Shown in pieces: positions 33,841-43,444 of a stretch of DNA of 64,000 bases. The stretch is from Maridesulfovibrio hydrothermalis AM13 = DSM 14728 (GTDB lineage: Bacteria > Desulfobacterota > Desulfovibrionia > Desulfovibrionales > Desulfovibrionaceae): assembly GCF_000331025.1 (NCBI RefSeq), contig NC_020055.1, forward strand, positions 2,451,370-2,515,369, in the 5' to 3' direction. The notes below the pieces were generated by a model. That model ran no database searches, had not been told where the DNA came from, and saw only the letters and a program-made list of their open reading frames with translations. Position 1 is the first letter of the stretch. Each line of letters begins with the position of its first letter. A program made the position numbers and the translations under genes.

Positions 33841-35187
33841 ATGCTTGTTCGTATATCAAATGACCTGATATTAAGTGGCATTCCTTTGGATTTGATGAAG
33901 ACGCTTAAAGAATCTCTGACTCTGACAAATCCTGAGTACGTTAAGGCTCTTAAGTACAGGGGAAGATCCGGACGCATTGCAAAATATATAAAAATGTTTT
34001 CTGGGGATAAAAAAGGCCGGTTACATTGTCCCCGTGGATTCGGGCTTGAACTTCATCAGCTTGTTAAAGATGCCGGTGAGGATATTGAATACAAGGACTG
34101 CAGGCGGGAGCTTGAGCCTGTGGATTTTGTTTTTAAAGGAGAATTGCGGAACTATCAAAAGCAGGCGTTGAATAGTTTTACTCAACGTTCTCAAGGTATT
34201 CTCGAGGCTGGAACAGGAGCAGGGAAAACGGTTATGGCGCTGGCTTTGATTGCCGAACGCAAGCAGCCTTGTCTGGTGATCGTGCATACAAAAGAATTGC
34301 TTCTTCAATGGGTGGACAGAATCCATCAGTTTACGGGTGAGATGGCCGGGCAGGTCGGTAACGGCAAGTTCGATATCCAGCCTCTAACTGTTGCCACGAT
34401 CCAGACTGCACGCAACCGTTTAGATGAACTGGTTCCGGCTTTCGGACATATTGTTGTTGATGAATGTCACCGCACACCGGCAAGTACTTTTCAGGAAGTT
34501 GTTACTTGCTTTGACGCAAAATATCTGACTGGACTTTCAGCCACCCCGTATCGGGCAGATGGTCTTGACCGGATGATAAAGTTAACTCTGGGTGATGTGA
34601 TTCATCGGGTGGACCCGGGATTGCTACGGGAAACCGGAGCTATCCTTAAGCCGGAAATAATCACGGTAAACACAAGCTTTACTTTTGCCGGGAATCCATC
34701 AAACGAATACCCTCTTATGATGACAGCACTTGCTGAGGATTGGAATCGCAATAATCTTATAGCTGAGTGTGTTGCTAGTGAACTTGAAAAGGAAAAGGGG
34801 ACTCTGCTACTTGTTGCGGACAGGACCGCTCACCTTTTTGCGCTGGCGGATATCCTTTTGGAGCAGGGGATAGATGTGGCCGTTTTGACCGGAAAGACAC
34901 CTGCAAGAGAGCGTGGAACAATCGTTGAGGACCTTAACGCAGGGAAAATTAAAGTTCTGGCCAGCACCGCTTCACTTATAGGTGAAGGCTTTGACTGTCC
35001 CGGACTGTCGACTCTTTTTCTCTGTTCTCCTATTAAGTCAAAGGGACGTCTGGTGCAGATGGTCGGACGTATATTAAGGCCTGCTGACGATAAAATTCCC
35101 AGACTTTATGATTTTATCGATGGCAAGGTCGGAGTGCTGGAATATAGCGCAGGAATCAGACAAAGGATTTATGAAGAAATAGTTTAA
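33841..35187 (+). CDS. DEAD/DEAH-box helicase of the XPB/SSL2-like group
   Basis: A 448-residue superfamily-2 helicase or translocase. Walker A is GTGAGKT, motif II is DECH in VVDECHRTPAS, motif III LSATPYRADGLD, and motif VI QMVGRILRP. An N-terminal domain of about 95 residues precedes the core (LRNYQKQALNSF begins it). I start at ATG 33841, after AGGAG, rather than an upstream frame. Proteins of this shape are often linked to DNA repair or restriction, but no nuclease or methylase is adjacent, so the role is open. Confidence 0.85.
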   Translation: MLVRISNDLILSGIPLDLMKTLKESLTLTNPEYVKALKYRGRSGRIAKYIKMFSGDKKGRLHCPRGFGLELHQLVKDAGEDIEYKDCRRELEPVDFVFKGELRNYQKQALNSFTQRSQGILEAGTGAGKTVMALALIAERKQPCLVIVHTKELLLQWVDRIHQFTGEMAGQVGNGKFDIQPLTVATIQTARNRLDELVPAFGHIVVDECHRTPASTFQEVVTCFDAKYLTGLSATPYRADGLDRMIKLTLGDVIHRVDPGLLRETGAILKPEIITVNTSFTFAGNPSNEYPLMMTALAEDWNRNNLIAECVASELEKEKGTLLLVADRTAHLFALADILLEQGIDVAVLTGKTPARERGTIVEDLNAGKIKVLASTASLIGEGFDCPGLSTLFLCSPIKSKGRLVQMVGRILRPADDKIPRLYDFIDGKVGVLEYSAGIRQRIYEEIV

Positions 35188-35334
35188 AGGAAAACTGATT
35201 TCTTTGGGGTAAGCAATTTGAGGCGTTAAATTCTTTTACGTAGACGCGCTACTAAGTAGTATATCTGACTTTTTAGTTTATTTTGACAATTGCAGTACGC
35301 ATGTTATTGCGCTTCAAAAAAAAGGAGACTAGAG

Positions 35335-35811
35335 TTGTTAAAATTAAGGTTGTTATTTGTACTTATGCTTTTGACTGTTATTTCCGGTTGTGGAAAGTTT
35401 GATGTGATTAACAGGCCTACACCTGATATTGTGCAAGCCAAGCAAGTTTGCATCATCAACCATCCTGAGACCCGGGAAGGTTTTTTGAATGCCATCACGA
35501 GTTGGATGCGTAAGGAGAATATTTCTTACAAAGTTATTCCTGCTTTTTCCGGTAATGAAGCTTGTGATTGGACAATGAGATATTACGGCAGATGGTCTTG
35601 GGATCTTGCAGTTTTCTTATCTGATGCTGAGATTTCGGCTTATCATTTTGGTAAGGAAGTTGGAAAGGTCAGCTTGCGGGTAGGGCAGTGGGATTCTTAT
35701 AAGTTTGAAAGTGGCGAGCAACGGGTCGGTAAAATGCTGGATATGCTTTCCGGTAAAATCGATCATTATAGGCTTAAAAAACCTAAAACTAAAAAACTTG
35801 GTGCTGAATAG
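35335..35811 (+). CDS. Lipoprotein, Sbal_3080-like
   Basis: A 158-residue exported lipoprotein. The start is probably TTG 35335, 7 bases after AAGGAG, giving a short hydrophobic signal and lipobox VISGC with the modified Cys about residue 19. An upstream TTG frame would add 15 residues without a ribosome site. The remainder resembles the Sbal_3080 lipoprotein family of unknown function, including the WDLAVFLSDAEI stretch. It is followed by a 40-base perfect palindrome acting as terminator. Confidence 0.75.
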   Translation: MLKLRLLFVLMLLTVISGCGKFDVINRPTPDIVQAKQVCIINHPETREGFLNAITSWMRKENISYKVIPAFSGNEACDWTMRYYGRWSWDLAVFLSDAEISAYHFGKEVGKVSLRVGQWDSYKFESGEQRVGKMLDMLSGKIDHYRLKKPKTKKLGAE

Positions 35812-35868
35812 TATTCCTGCTTTAAAATTTGATTTATTAAAAACCGCTTTTTATTTTTGATTGCATAT

Positions 35869-35908
35869 AAAAATCCGTAACCTTATCTAGATAAGGTTAC
35901 GGATTTTT
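35869..35908. terminator. Perfect 40-base palindromic terminator
   Basis: Each half (35869-35888 and 35889-35908) is the exact complement of the other, with A-run and T-run ends. It lies between the convergent lipoprotein and chemoreceptor genes. Confidence 0.85.
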
Positions 35909-35939
35909 GTTTGTTAAAGTAGTGTGTTATGGTTGTGTG

Positions 35940-38711
35940 TTAAAATTTTTCAAATTCTCCATGATCGTCGCCTGTCGGCAGTTCCGCAATGGCACTTGGA
36001 CGTTGCGACTGGTGACCAAAGGATATTTGGTCACTTAACTGGAAGAAGGATATTGACTGTTGAAGCGTCTCGGCTTGACTTGCAAGCTCTTCTGAGGTTG
36101 AGGCCATCTCTTCTGAAGCCGATGCATTGACCTGTACTGTCTGGTCCAGCTCTTGAACAGCTTTGTTGATTTGGCTTGCTCCGATATTTTGCTCTTCACT
36201 GGCGGCAGCTATCTCCTGAACCAGTTCTGCCGTTTTCTTGATGTCCGGGACAAGAGCTTGCAGCATTTGTCCCGCTTCATCCGAAACGTTTACAGTATGG
36301 TTCGAAAGATCGCTGATTTCAGCGGCAGCGATTCCTGAGCGTTCTGCAAGTTTGCGCACTTCTGCCGCTACGACTGCAAATCCCTTGCCGTGTTCTCCGG
36401 CTCTGGCTGCTTCAATTGCTGCGTTCAGGGCCAGCAGGTTGGTCTGTCTGGCTATATCTTCGATGATGGATATTTTTTCAGCAATGGATTTCATTGACTC
36501 CAAAGCTCCTGATATTGCATCACCGCTTTTCTCTGCATCTTCTGCCGCTTTGCGGGAGATGGATTCTGTGGTTTTAGCATTGTCTGCGCTTTGCTGAATA
36601 TTGCCAAGCATTTCTTCAACCGCAGCTGAGACTTCTTCAATGGCGGCTGCCTGTTCCGTTGCACCTTGAGAAAGGCTTTCAGCAGATGCGGACAACTCCT
36701 CACTGCCGGACGATACGTTTTCAGCCGCAGATTGAACTTCACCTACAATTTGAGCAACGTTACGAACCATCGTTTCAAGGCTGTTGGCCAGATCTCCAAC
36801 TTCATCTTTTTGGTCAACGTTCAGGTTCGCTGAAAGGTTGCCGTCTGAAACCTGTCTGGAGAATTCTACTCCGAGTTTTAGCGGTTTGGTTATGGAATTT
36901 GCCACCATAAGAGCAACAATCGCAACGATTCCAGCCAAAATTAAAGCTAGAACGGCCACGGCATTTCTGAGTTCTATTGATGGAACAGTCACTTCCGCTT
37001 CATCAATTTCCGCCAGCAGTGCCCATGTAGAGTCGAAAACCTGAATAGGAGTGTAAGCTGAAAGCACATGGTTATTATTATAGTCCAGAATGATTTCAGA
37101 TCCACTTTTTCCTGACAAAGCCGCATTTGCAGCTTTGGTATCAACTCCGTTTTGCTGAATCGTTCCTGAGAATGAAGCAGAAACCGAGTGATCTTTGGGA
37201 TCTAAAAATGAGTCTGAGCGCATTCTTTTGTCCGATCCGATGAGGTAGGTTTCGCCAGTTTCCCCCATGCCGCTGCGTTCCTGCATAATGGTGTTGATCT
37301 CATTAAGTGGAAGCTGTAGTGCGATGACAAGCTCTGTGCGGCCATCAACAACCAGAGGTTGAGCAATAAAAGCAGCAGCTTCACCTTTACTCGGTGCGTA
37401 GGGCTTAAAATCAGCAAAGCCGAATTTGCCGTTGCTGAGAACCTTGCGGACCAGATCTCCCAAATTAGAACGGGAATATTTTCCTTTAACAAAATTGGTC
37501 TGATAATCCGCTTCCTTGGCTACTGTATAGAAACAATAGCCGTCGGGGTTCATAAGAAACAAGTCATAGTATCCATATGCTTCTTTGTATTTTTTGAAAA
37601 AGAATTCGCCGGATGCGTCTTTTGGACAGAATGCTTCGGCCACATCAACTTCCGCAAGAATAGCCCAGGTATTATCCCCGACTTTTATCGGGGCATATGA
37701 TGAAAGAACCGGATTTCCGTTATAGTCTTGGATTACTTCTGTACCGGTATTTCCGGATAGAGCCTTTCTGCTTGCTTCGGTATCCGCCTTGCCTTTTAAA
37801 GGATTAGCAAATGACGCTGTGACGGAGTGACTTTCAGGATCTAAAAATGAATCTGACCGCATAAGCATATCAGGGCCGACCAGATAAGTCTCACCTGTTT
37901 CACCTTGGCCTGTTCGTTCGGTCATAATAGCATTGATGGCATCATTGGAAATTTGCAGAGCTATAATACCTAAAACTGAATTTCCGGACATGATCGGGCT
38001 GGCTACAAACTGCGCCGGAGCATTGTTTGAAGGAGAGTATGGCTTCATATCTGAAAGTACAGTGCGTTTTTCGCTTGCAGCAGTTTTCCAGACATCCCGG
38101 AGAGGTGAATCTATATCAGCAGTGCGTTGAGCAAAATCTGTTTCTTTGGCTACAGAGAAAATGACAGCCCCGCTGGAAGGGTCCATCAGGAAGATATCAT
38201 AATATCCGTATTGATCCATGTAGTGCTTAAAATAGCTGAAGTAGCGGTCATGTACAGTTCTGTATCCTTGCGGGGCTTCATATTTTCCGTTTGCCAAACC
38301 TTTGAAGTTTCCGCCTTCTTTGAATGAACTGTCGAGAAACTTCATAGCTTCTTTAACATATGGATCAGCTGCCAGTACTCTTGAATCACCCATCCTTTCA
38401 TTAAAGAAGTTTTCGATTTGAATTCGTTTGATGCTGGTGATTGCATTAAGTTTGCTTATAGCTTGATTGCGCAGAGTGTTGACTGTTTCAACCAAAACAC
38501 CCATGTCTCCCTGCCGGGCTTCGAAATATGATTCAATTTGTTTCTTTTTAATTTCACGTATGCCTTCCAGCTGTTCATATGATTTTTCCATCAAGGCATC
38601 ACTTGCAGTTCTTACTGACCACCATCCGGCCATTATAAGCGGTATTAACCCCACCAAAAGAAATAGAGCAATAAGCTTTGGTTTAAGCCGTATGTCTTTA
38701 AATTTAACCAT
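35940..38711 (-). CDS. Methyl-accepting chemotaxis protein with tandem duplicated Cache-type sensory modules
   Basis: A 923-residue chemoreceptor. One N-terminal membrane segment (residues 12-30) is followed by a long periplasmic region and a second segment at about 583-605, then a HAMP domain and a signalling domain with the hairpin tip [20 protein letters not shown] spread over residues near 740-770. Residues 170-358 and 380-570 are copies of one module: both contain [17 protein letters not shown] and a late TWA-LAE strand. The C terminus ends DDHGEFEKF, whose FEKF loosely resembles a CheR tether. The ligand is unknown. It is monocistronic with its own promoter. Confidence 0.93.
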   Translation of the reverse strand: MVKFKDIRLKPKLIALFLLVGLIPLIMAGWWSVRTASDALMEKSYEQLEGIREIKKKQIESYFEARQGDMGVLVETVNTLRNQAISKLNAITSIKRIQIENFFNERMGDSRVLAADPYVKEAMKFLDSSFKEGGNFKGLANGKYEAPQGYRTVHDRYFSYFKHYMDQYGYYDIFLMDPSSGAVIFSVAKETDFAQRTADIDSPLRDVWKTAASEKRTVLSDMKPYSPSNNAPAQFVASPIMSGNSVLGIIALQISNDAINAIMTERTGQGETGETYLVGPDMLMRSDSFLDPESHSVTASFANPLKGKADTEASRKALSGNTGTEVIQDYNGNPVLSSYAPIKVGDNTWAILAEVDVAEAFCPKDASGEFFFKKYKEAYGYYDLFLMNPDGYCFYTVAKEADYQTNFVKGKYSRSNLGDLVRKVLSNGKFGFADFKPYAPSKGEAAAFIAQPLVVDGRTELVIALQLPLNEINTIMQERSGMGETGETYLIGSDKRMRSDSFLDPKDHSVSASFSGTIQQNGVDTKAANAALSGKSGSEIILDYNNNHVLSAYTPIQVFDSTWALLAEIDEAEVTVPSIELRNAVAVLALILAGIVAIVALMVANSITKPLKLGVEFSRQVSDGNLSANLNVDQKDEVGDLANSLETMVRNVAQIVGEVQSAAENVSSGSEELSASAESLSQGATEQAAAIEEVSAAVEEMLGNIQQSADNAKTTESISRKAAEDAEKSGDAISGALESMKSIAEKISIIEDIARQTNLLALNAAIEAARAGEHGKGFAVVAAEVRKLAERSGIAAAEISDLSNHTVNVSDEAGQMLQALVPDIKKTAELVQEIAAASEEQNIGASQINKAVQELDQTVQVNASASEEMASTSEELASQAETLQQSISFFQLSDQISFGHQSQRPSAIAELPTGDDHGEFEKF

Positions 38712-38756
38712 CTTAACCTCCGATGATACTGAACAGCTATTAGTAGTATTCTCATA

Positions 38757-38784
38757 AAGATATCACAACATGTGTGTCTGTCAA
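38757..38784 (-). promoter_or_regulatory. Sigma-70 promoter of the chemoreceptor gene
   Basis: On the minus strand TTGACA (38784-38779), 16-base spacer, TATCTT (38762-38757), about 45 bases before the ATG. Confidence 0.65.
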
Positions 38785-38871
38785 ATAATTAGTTGGACAT
38801 AGTTTAACGGACAAGCTGATTGTTTAAATAGGGGTGGTGCTTGTTGTGGAAACTATTTTTTTAAAACACGC

Positions 38872-38900
38872 TTGACATTGAGAATCGTTTTCAATATTAA
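38872..38900 (+). promoter_or_regulatory. Promoter overlapped by a Fur-box-like dyad
   Basis: TTGACA at 38872-38877, exact 17-base spacer, TATTAA at 38895-38900. The spacer holds ATTGAGAA-TCG-TTTTCAAT, one mismatch from perfect symmetry and typical of iron-responsive Fur sites. Fur with iron should block RNA polymerase here. Confidence 0.7.
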
Positions 38901-38956
38901 GTGAGGCAACGGGAATGGGAAAGAGTTTTGAAACGTTAATATATTCGGAGTCAATT

Positions 38957-39268
38957 ATGTGTGGATTCAGCAAGGCATGGCAGCTCAGCAGAGAAGGGAT
39001 GGCGGCGTGTAATAAGGGTGATTTTGATAAAGCAGAAAACAATCTGAAAACAGCGATTGAACTTTCCAGGTGCAAGTCCAAAAAAATTCACAGGGCAACT
39101 ATGTATAATAATCTGGCCGTAGTATATTTAATGTCCGGCAAAAAAAATGAGGCACTGAGTGCTTACGACAGGGCGGTCAGTTTTCTAAATCCGGATCATA
39201 AGGGGCAGGCTGCGTTGATTGACCGGATTACGTCAAAAATAAGCGGGTTGCGGCAGGAAGTCGCTTAA
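38957..39268 (+). CDS. TPR-repeat protein, probably Fur-regulated
   Basis: A 103-residue protein with tetratricopeptide-type helices (KAWQLSREGMAACNKGDFDK, then IHRATMYNNLAVVYLMSGK). Such proteins mediate protein contacts. I choose ATG 38957, after CGGAG, over the 38915 frame: the promoter at 38872-38900 would start transcription near 38906, leaving the earlier ATG with almost no leader and its ribosome site outside the RNA. The Fur box predicts expression under iron limitation. The partner is unknown; no iron transporter is adjacent. Confidence 0.75.
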   Translation: MCGFSKAWQLSREGMAACNKGDFDKAENNLKTAIELSRCKSKKIHRATMYNNLAVVYLMSGKKNEALSAYDRAVSFLNPDHKGQAALIDRITSKISGLRQEVA

Positions 39269-39293
39269 TATTTTTTGCATGCTTATCCTCCTG

Positions 39294-39338
39294 ACAGGGT
39301 GATGATCCGGTATGGATTGTCACCCTGTTCCTTTTTTT
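39294..39338 (+). terminator. Terminator of the TPR gene
   Basis: ACAGGGTGA pairs with TCACCCTGT across a 17-base loop; CC and then eight T follow shortly after. Confidence 0.75.
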
Positions 39339-39571
39339 TGGTGTGCTTTACGGGGATTCCATGAAGTCAATAACTCTGATAGAAGCAAATAAATTATCTT
39401 TATTTATTGAGGAATGCCTTTCTGAGCTTGACTTTGTGTGGAAACTGCCTAAATAATCCCAGTTCTTTTGTAGAGGAAATGTGAAACTCTTCACTTTCCC
39501 GCAATCAAGCCAAAGTACACAACTGCTGCACTCATTTGGGGGTGGCGGATATATTTTAGGAGGATGCTGAA
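39339..39571 (+). other. Spacer before tig with a 31-codon frame
   Basis: ATG 39361 to TAA 39454 could encode 31 residues (MKSITLIEANKLSLFIEECL onward) after a weak GGGGA. No conservation can be judged, so it is not called as a gene. TTGACT at 39430 with AAATAA 17 bases later may be a tig promoter. Otherwise nothing. Confidence 0.3.
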
Positions 39572-40879
39572 ATGGAATTTAATATTGAAGAAATTTCTCA
39601 AGTCGAAAGAGAGATCAAAGTTAAAGTACCTGCTGAGGAAGTAGGCGCTGCACTGGATGCAACCATTGCCCTTTATAAGGTGCAGACACCTGTTAAAGGA
39701 TTCAGAAAGGGCAAAGTTCCAGCTTCTGTCATTCAGTCCAAGTACAAAAAACAGATCATCAGTGAAGCAACTACCGATCTGATTAACTACCAGATCAACG
39801 AAATTCTCAACGAGCAGACCTTCGTTCCTGTTTCAAAAATCGATGTTGATGCTAAGGAACTCGTAAGAGACGAAGATTTCGAATATGTGATCAAATTTGA
39901 AGTTGTTCCTGAGTTTGAAACTCCCGTCTACCTCGGCCTTAGTGTTGAAGAAGAACGTGCAGAAGTTTCCGAAAAAGAACTGAAAGATGTTGAAGACAGA
40001 CTTCTCCAGTCTATGGCAAAAATTGCTCCCATTGAAGATGATCGTCCTGCAAAAGACGGTGAACTTGCATGTGTGACTTTCTCTGCTGAAATGGACGGCG
40101 AACCCATCCCCGGTGTACAGGCTGACAACTTTGACCTGCCCATCGGTGAAGGCCATTCCCTCGTTGAATTTGAAGAGTTTGTAAAAACTCTCAAATCCGG
40201 TGAGTCCGGCGAAACTGAAATTACTTTTCCAGAAGATTTCATCAACAGCGATCTAGCCGGCAAAGTAGCAACCATGAAGGTTACTGTTCACGCCGTTAAA
40301 GAACGCAAAATGCCTGAGCTGACTGACGATATCGTTAAGCAGGCTGGTGGTTTTGAAAGCGTTGAAAAAATGCGTGAAGTTGTTAAGCAGTCTTACATGG
40401 CAAACCGTAAACAGCTTTGCAAGAGTGCCGCTCAGACAAAACTGATCAAGGGTATTGCAGAAAATCTTGACTTCCCGCTTCCTCCGTCCCTGCTTGAAGA
40501 TCGCCTGCAGCGCATGGTAACTGACGTTATCAGTCGTACTGAGCGTTCCGGACGCAGCTTTGAGTCTCTGGGTAAAACCATTGAAGAACTTCGTGAAGAG
40601 CAGCGTCCTATGGCTGAAGAGTCTGTTCGCACAGAAATCTTCCTGCTTACTGTAGCTCAGCGTGAAGAAATCACCGTTGATCCTCAGGAAGTTGAAGGCG
40701 CTCTGTATCAGATTGCACAGCAGTCTCAGCAGGATCTCAGCTCCGTGAAATCTTACTATGAAGAAAATAATCTTCTTATTCCTCTTAAAGACAGACTGCT
40801 TGCTGACAAAGCCGCAGAATTCATCTACGAAAATGCAGATGTAACTGAAATTGATCCAGTTACTCCGACTGAGCAGTAG
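39572..40879 (+). CDS. tig: Trigger factor chaperone
   Basis: Ribosome-bound chaperone and prolyl isomerase that folds nascent chains. The 435 residues match the family. The N-terminal ribosome-binding segment is VKGFRKGKVPASVI near residue 46-59. A PPIase domain spans about 155-240, and the C-terminal helical part contains the substrate-binding arms. AGGAGG-type site precedes the ATG. It is followed by an intrinsic terminator and then, 270 bases later, by clpP and clpX, the standard bacterial block for protein quality control. Confidence 0.95.
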   Translation: MEFNIEEISQVEREIKVKVPAEEVGAALDATIALYKVQTPVKGFRKGKVPASVIQSKYKKQIISEATTDLINYQINEILNEQTFVPVSKIDVDAKELVRDEDFEYVIKFEVVPEFETPVYLGLSVEEERAEVSEKELKDVEDRLLQSMAKIAPIEDDRPAKDGELACVTFSAEMDGEPIPGVQADNFDLPIGEGHSLVEFEEFVKTLKSGESGETEITFPEDFINSDLAGKVATMKVTVHAVKERKMPELTDDIVKQAGGFESVEKMREVVKQSYMANRKQLCKSAAQTKLIKGIAENLDFPLPPSLLEDRLQRMVTDVISRTERSGRSFESLGKTIEELREEQRPMAEESVRTEIFLLTVAQREEITVDPQEVEGALYQIAQQSQQDLSSVKSYYEENNLLIPLKDRLLADKAAEFIYENADVTEIDPVTPTEQ

Positions 40880-40904
40880 TCTCGCTGTCATTAGATAAGT
40901 TTAT

Positions 40905-40942
40905 GGCGGCACGGTTCTACTGAGACTGTGCCGCCTTTTCTT
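40905..40942 (+). terminator. Terminator of tig
   Basis: GGCGGCACGGT pairs with ACTGTGCCGCC (one G-U pair) and TTTTCTTTT follows. Confidence 0.85.
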
Positions 40943-41151
40943 TTAAGATTTTTATTGGTGTTGACTTTATCGTAAGCGGCTATATTTAACTGAATTGAAT
41001 CCATATGCTGATGCTGCCGGATTTATGCTTGTACTCAAGCCTTCAAATGATTAGGATGTGTCATCCAAAAATGTCAGTTTGAAGGTAATTATTAATTATT
41101 TGAAATTTGTACCCTCATTTTATACTTCAATGTTCTCTTTGGGAGATATAG

Positions 41152-41760
41152 ATGTCTGGAACTATACCTATTGTTATTGAGACTACCGGGCGTACAGAAC
41201 GCGCTTACGATATTTATTCTCGTCTTCTTAAAGACAGAATTATTCTTCTCAGTGGAGAAGTGAATGATCATGTCGCCAGTGTGATTTGTGCACAGCTTCT
41301 TTTTCTGGAATCTGAAGATCCTGAGAAAGAAATTTATATGTATATCAATTCCCCCGGCGGTGTGGTTACAGCTGGAATGGCCATATATGATACTATGCAG
41401 TATATTTCGGCCCCTGTTTCAACTTTGTGTATGGGACAGGCTGCAAGCATGGGCGCGTTTTTGCTCAGTGCAGGTGAGAAAGGGCATCGTTATTCCCTTC
41501 CGCATAGCCGCATCCTCATTCATCAGCCTCTTGGCGGTGCACAGGGACAGGCTACCGATATCGGCATTCAGGCTAAAGAAATTTTAAGACTTAAAAAATC
41601 TCTCAATTCTATCATGGCCGCTAATACCGGCAAGAGTCTTGAAGAAGTTGAAAAAGATACTGATCGTGATTATTTCATGTCTGCAGCAGAAGCTGTTGAA
41701 TACGGCCTCATTGACAAAATTCTAAAATCACGTGGAAAACTTGAATCCAAGGAAGGTTAG
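41152..41760 (+). CDS. clpP: ATP-dependent Clp protease proteolytic subunit
   Basis: Serine protease subunit that degrades proteins fed by ClpX or ClpA. The 202 residues contain the catalytic Ser in [14 protein letters not shown] and His in SRILIHQP. The first residues ([20 protein letters not shown]) match the usual ClpP N terminus, which forms the axial pore loops. GGGAG precedes the ATG. It lies 6 bases before clpX and they must be one operon. Confidence 0.96.
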   Translation: MSGTIPIVIETTGRTERAYDIYSRLLKDRIILLSGEVNDHVASVICAQLLFLESEDPEKEIYMYINSPGGVVTAGMAIYDTMQYISAPVSTLCMGQAASMGAFLLSAGEKGHRYSLPHSRILIHQPLGGAQGQATDIGIQAKEILRLKKSLNSIMAANTGKSLEEVEKDTDRDYFMSAAEAVEYGLIDKILKSRGKLESKEG

Positions 41761-41766
41761 TTCCTG

Positions 41767-43020
41767 ATGAGTAATGACAATCAAGGTTCAGGACAGGACC
41801 TTAATTGCTCCTTTTGTTCCAAATCGCAAGACGAGGTTCAGAGACTGATTGCCGGACCTGATGTTTATATCTGTGACGAATGTGTGCAGCTCTGTAATGA
41901 CATTATGGCACAGGAGGCTGTCGGTGAGGAGTTTGATGCAGGGAAGCTCCTGTCACCGCGGGAAATAAAAGAATTGCTTGATGAATATGTAATCGGACAG
42001 GATCATCCTAAAAAGATTCTGGCTGTTGCAGTTCATAATCATTATAAGCGTGTTTTTTACACCCAGTCCGGTGCTGCTGACGATATTGAAATTGATAAAA
42101 GTAATATTCTCCTTATCGGGCCGACCGGTTCCGGTAAGACCCTGCTGGCCCAGACTCTGGCTAGAGTACTGAAAGTTCCTTTTGCCATTGCAGATGCCAC
42201 CACGCTGACCGAAGCAGGATATGTGGGCGAGGATGTGGAAAATATCCTTGTGCAGCTTCTTCAGAATGCGGATTATGATATTGACTCAGCTTCGCGCGGG
42301 ATCATTTACATTGATGAAATCGATAAAATCTCCCGTAAGGGCGACAGTGCTTCCATCACACGTGATGTTTCAGGTGAAGGTGTTCAGCAAGCCCTGCTCA
42401 AGATAATTGAGGGCACTGAAGCCAATATTCCTCCAAAGGGAGGGCGTAAGCATCCGCAGCAGGAGTTTATCAGGCTGGATACTTCCAATATCCTTTTTAT
42501 TCTCGGCGGAGCGTTCATCGGTCTTGATTCCATCGTTCAGCAGAGAATACAGGGCGCCGGCATCGGCTTCGGTGCAAAGGTTGAAGTCAAAGCTGATAAA
42601 GGTATTGGTGAATTGTTCAAAGAAGCAGAACCTGCTGATTTGGTCAAATTCGGCTTGATTCCTGAATTTGTTGGCCGTATTCCGGTTCAGACAGCTCTTT
42701 CTGAGCTTTCGGAGGAAGATCTTGTACGTATTCTTCAGGAGCCTAAGAATGCTCTTGTTAAGCAGTATAAGAAGATGTTTGAGCTTGATGGAGTGCGTTT
42801 AACCTTTACCGCTAATGCGCTTAATGCTGTTGCTGCTCTGGCTGTGAAGAGGAAAACAGGGGCACGCGGGCTTAGAAATGTTCTTGAGTCAATCATGCTT
42901 GATATTATGTACAAGCTTCCATCTCTTAGCGGAGTGAAGGAGTGCGTCATTAATAAAAGCGTAGTTGAAAATGGTATTGAGCCACTGTTGTTTTTTCATA
43001 ATGAAGTGAAAAGTGCTTAA
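41767..43020 (+). CDS. clpX: Clp protease ATP-binding subunit ClpX
   Basis: AAA+ unfoldase that delivers substrates to ClpP. The 417 residues have the N-terminal zinc-binding domain with four cysteines ([11 protein letters not shown] and CDECVQLC), Walker A GPTGSGKT, Walker [11 protein letters not shown], and the sensor-2 region GARGLR. The tripeptide loop contacting ClpP should be within the family's usual position. It ends at 43020 and is followed by a strong terminator, so the sensor kinase downstream is separate. Confidence 0.96.
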   Translation: MSNDNQGSGQDLNCSFCSKSQDEVQRLIAGPDVYICDECVQLCNDIMAQEAVGEEFDAGKLLSPREIKELLDEYVIGQDHPKKILAVAVHNHYKRVFYTQSGAADDIEIDKSNILLIGPTGSGKTLLAQTLARVLKVPFAIADATTLTEAGYVGEDVENILVQLLQNADYDIDSASRGIIYIDEIDKISRKGDSASITRDVSGEGVQQALLKIIEGTEANIPPKGGRKHPQQEFIRLDTSNILFILGGAFIGLDSIVQQRIQGAGIGFGAKVEVKADKGIGELFKEAEPADLVKFGLIPEFVGRIPVQTALSELSEEDLVRILQEPKNALVKQYKKMFELDGVRLTFTANALNAVAALAVKRKTGARGLRNVLESIMLDIMYKLPSLSGVKECVINKSVVENGIEPLLFFHNEVKSA

Positions 43021-43444
43021 TAATTAGTCGGTTATAGTCTAAAGACTTAGCCCCCGGTTGTAGTGACCGGGGGCTTTTTTGTGTTTTACGAAACATTATT
43101 TTGGATGTAAGGCTGATTTGCCGGATAATCTGTATTTCTTTTGTGGTCGTTAGATTAATTACGCTTTTTGGCTATGCGAACTCAGCAATATTGTTCCGTT
43201 TTTTTGTTAGTTTATCTTGGCAAAATTCAGGCGATAACGTATGTGTTATAAAATTATATAATCTATGATTTCTGTATGTTGAATATTGTTAAAATTAATT
43301 GTTATTCGAGTCTGTCATTTTTAAAAATGACTTAAATAATGCTGGCGTTATTTTGTGCATAGATTGAATTGTTAGCAGAGGTAGGTTTAAGCATATTGTG
43401 TTTAAGCAAGCTTCTGTTTCCCATTGGAGAAGTAGATAGTCATT
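43021..43444. other. Spacer between clpX and the sensor kinase gene
   Basis: 424 AT-rich bases. The clpX terminator is at 43049-43080. No RNA gene or convincing frame is seen; a promoter for the kinase must be in the last 250 bases but is not clear. Confidence 0.6.
43049..43080 (+). terminator. Terminator of clpP-clpX
   Basis: AGCCCCCGGT pairs with ACCGGGGGCT, followed by six T. Confidence 0.9.

Noticed and set aside
33399-35187. Hypothetical protein and helicase next to duplicated tRNA genes as a defence island
   Set aside because: No nuclease, methylase, integrase or toxin-antitoxin pair is present, and base composition does not change visibly.
39361-39456. 31-codon frame before tig
   Set aside because: Weak ribosome site and no homology can be judged; mentioned in the spacer entry only.
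40253-40891. 212-codon minus-strand frame opposite tig
   Set aside because: Shadow of trigger factor; no start signal.
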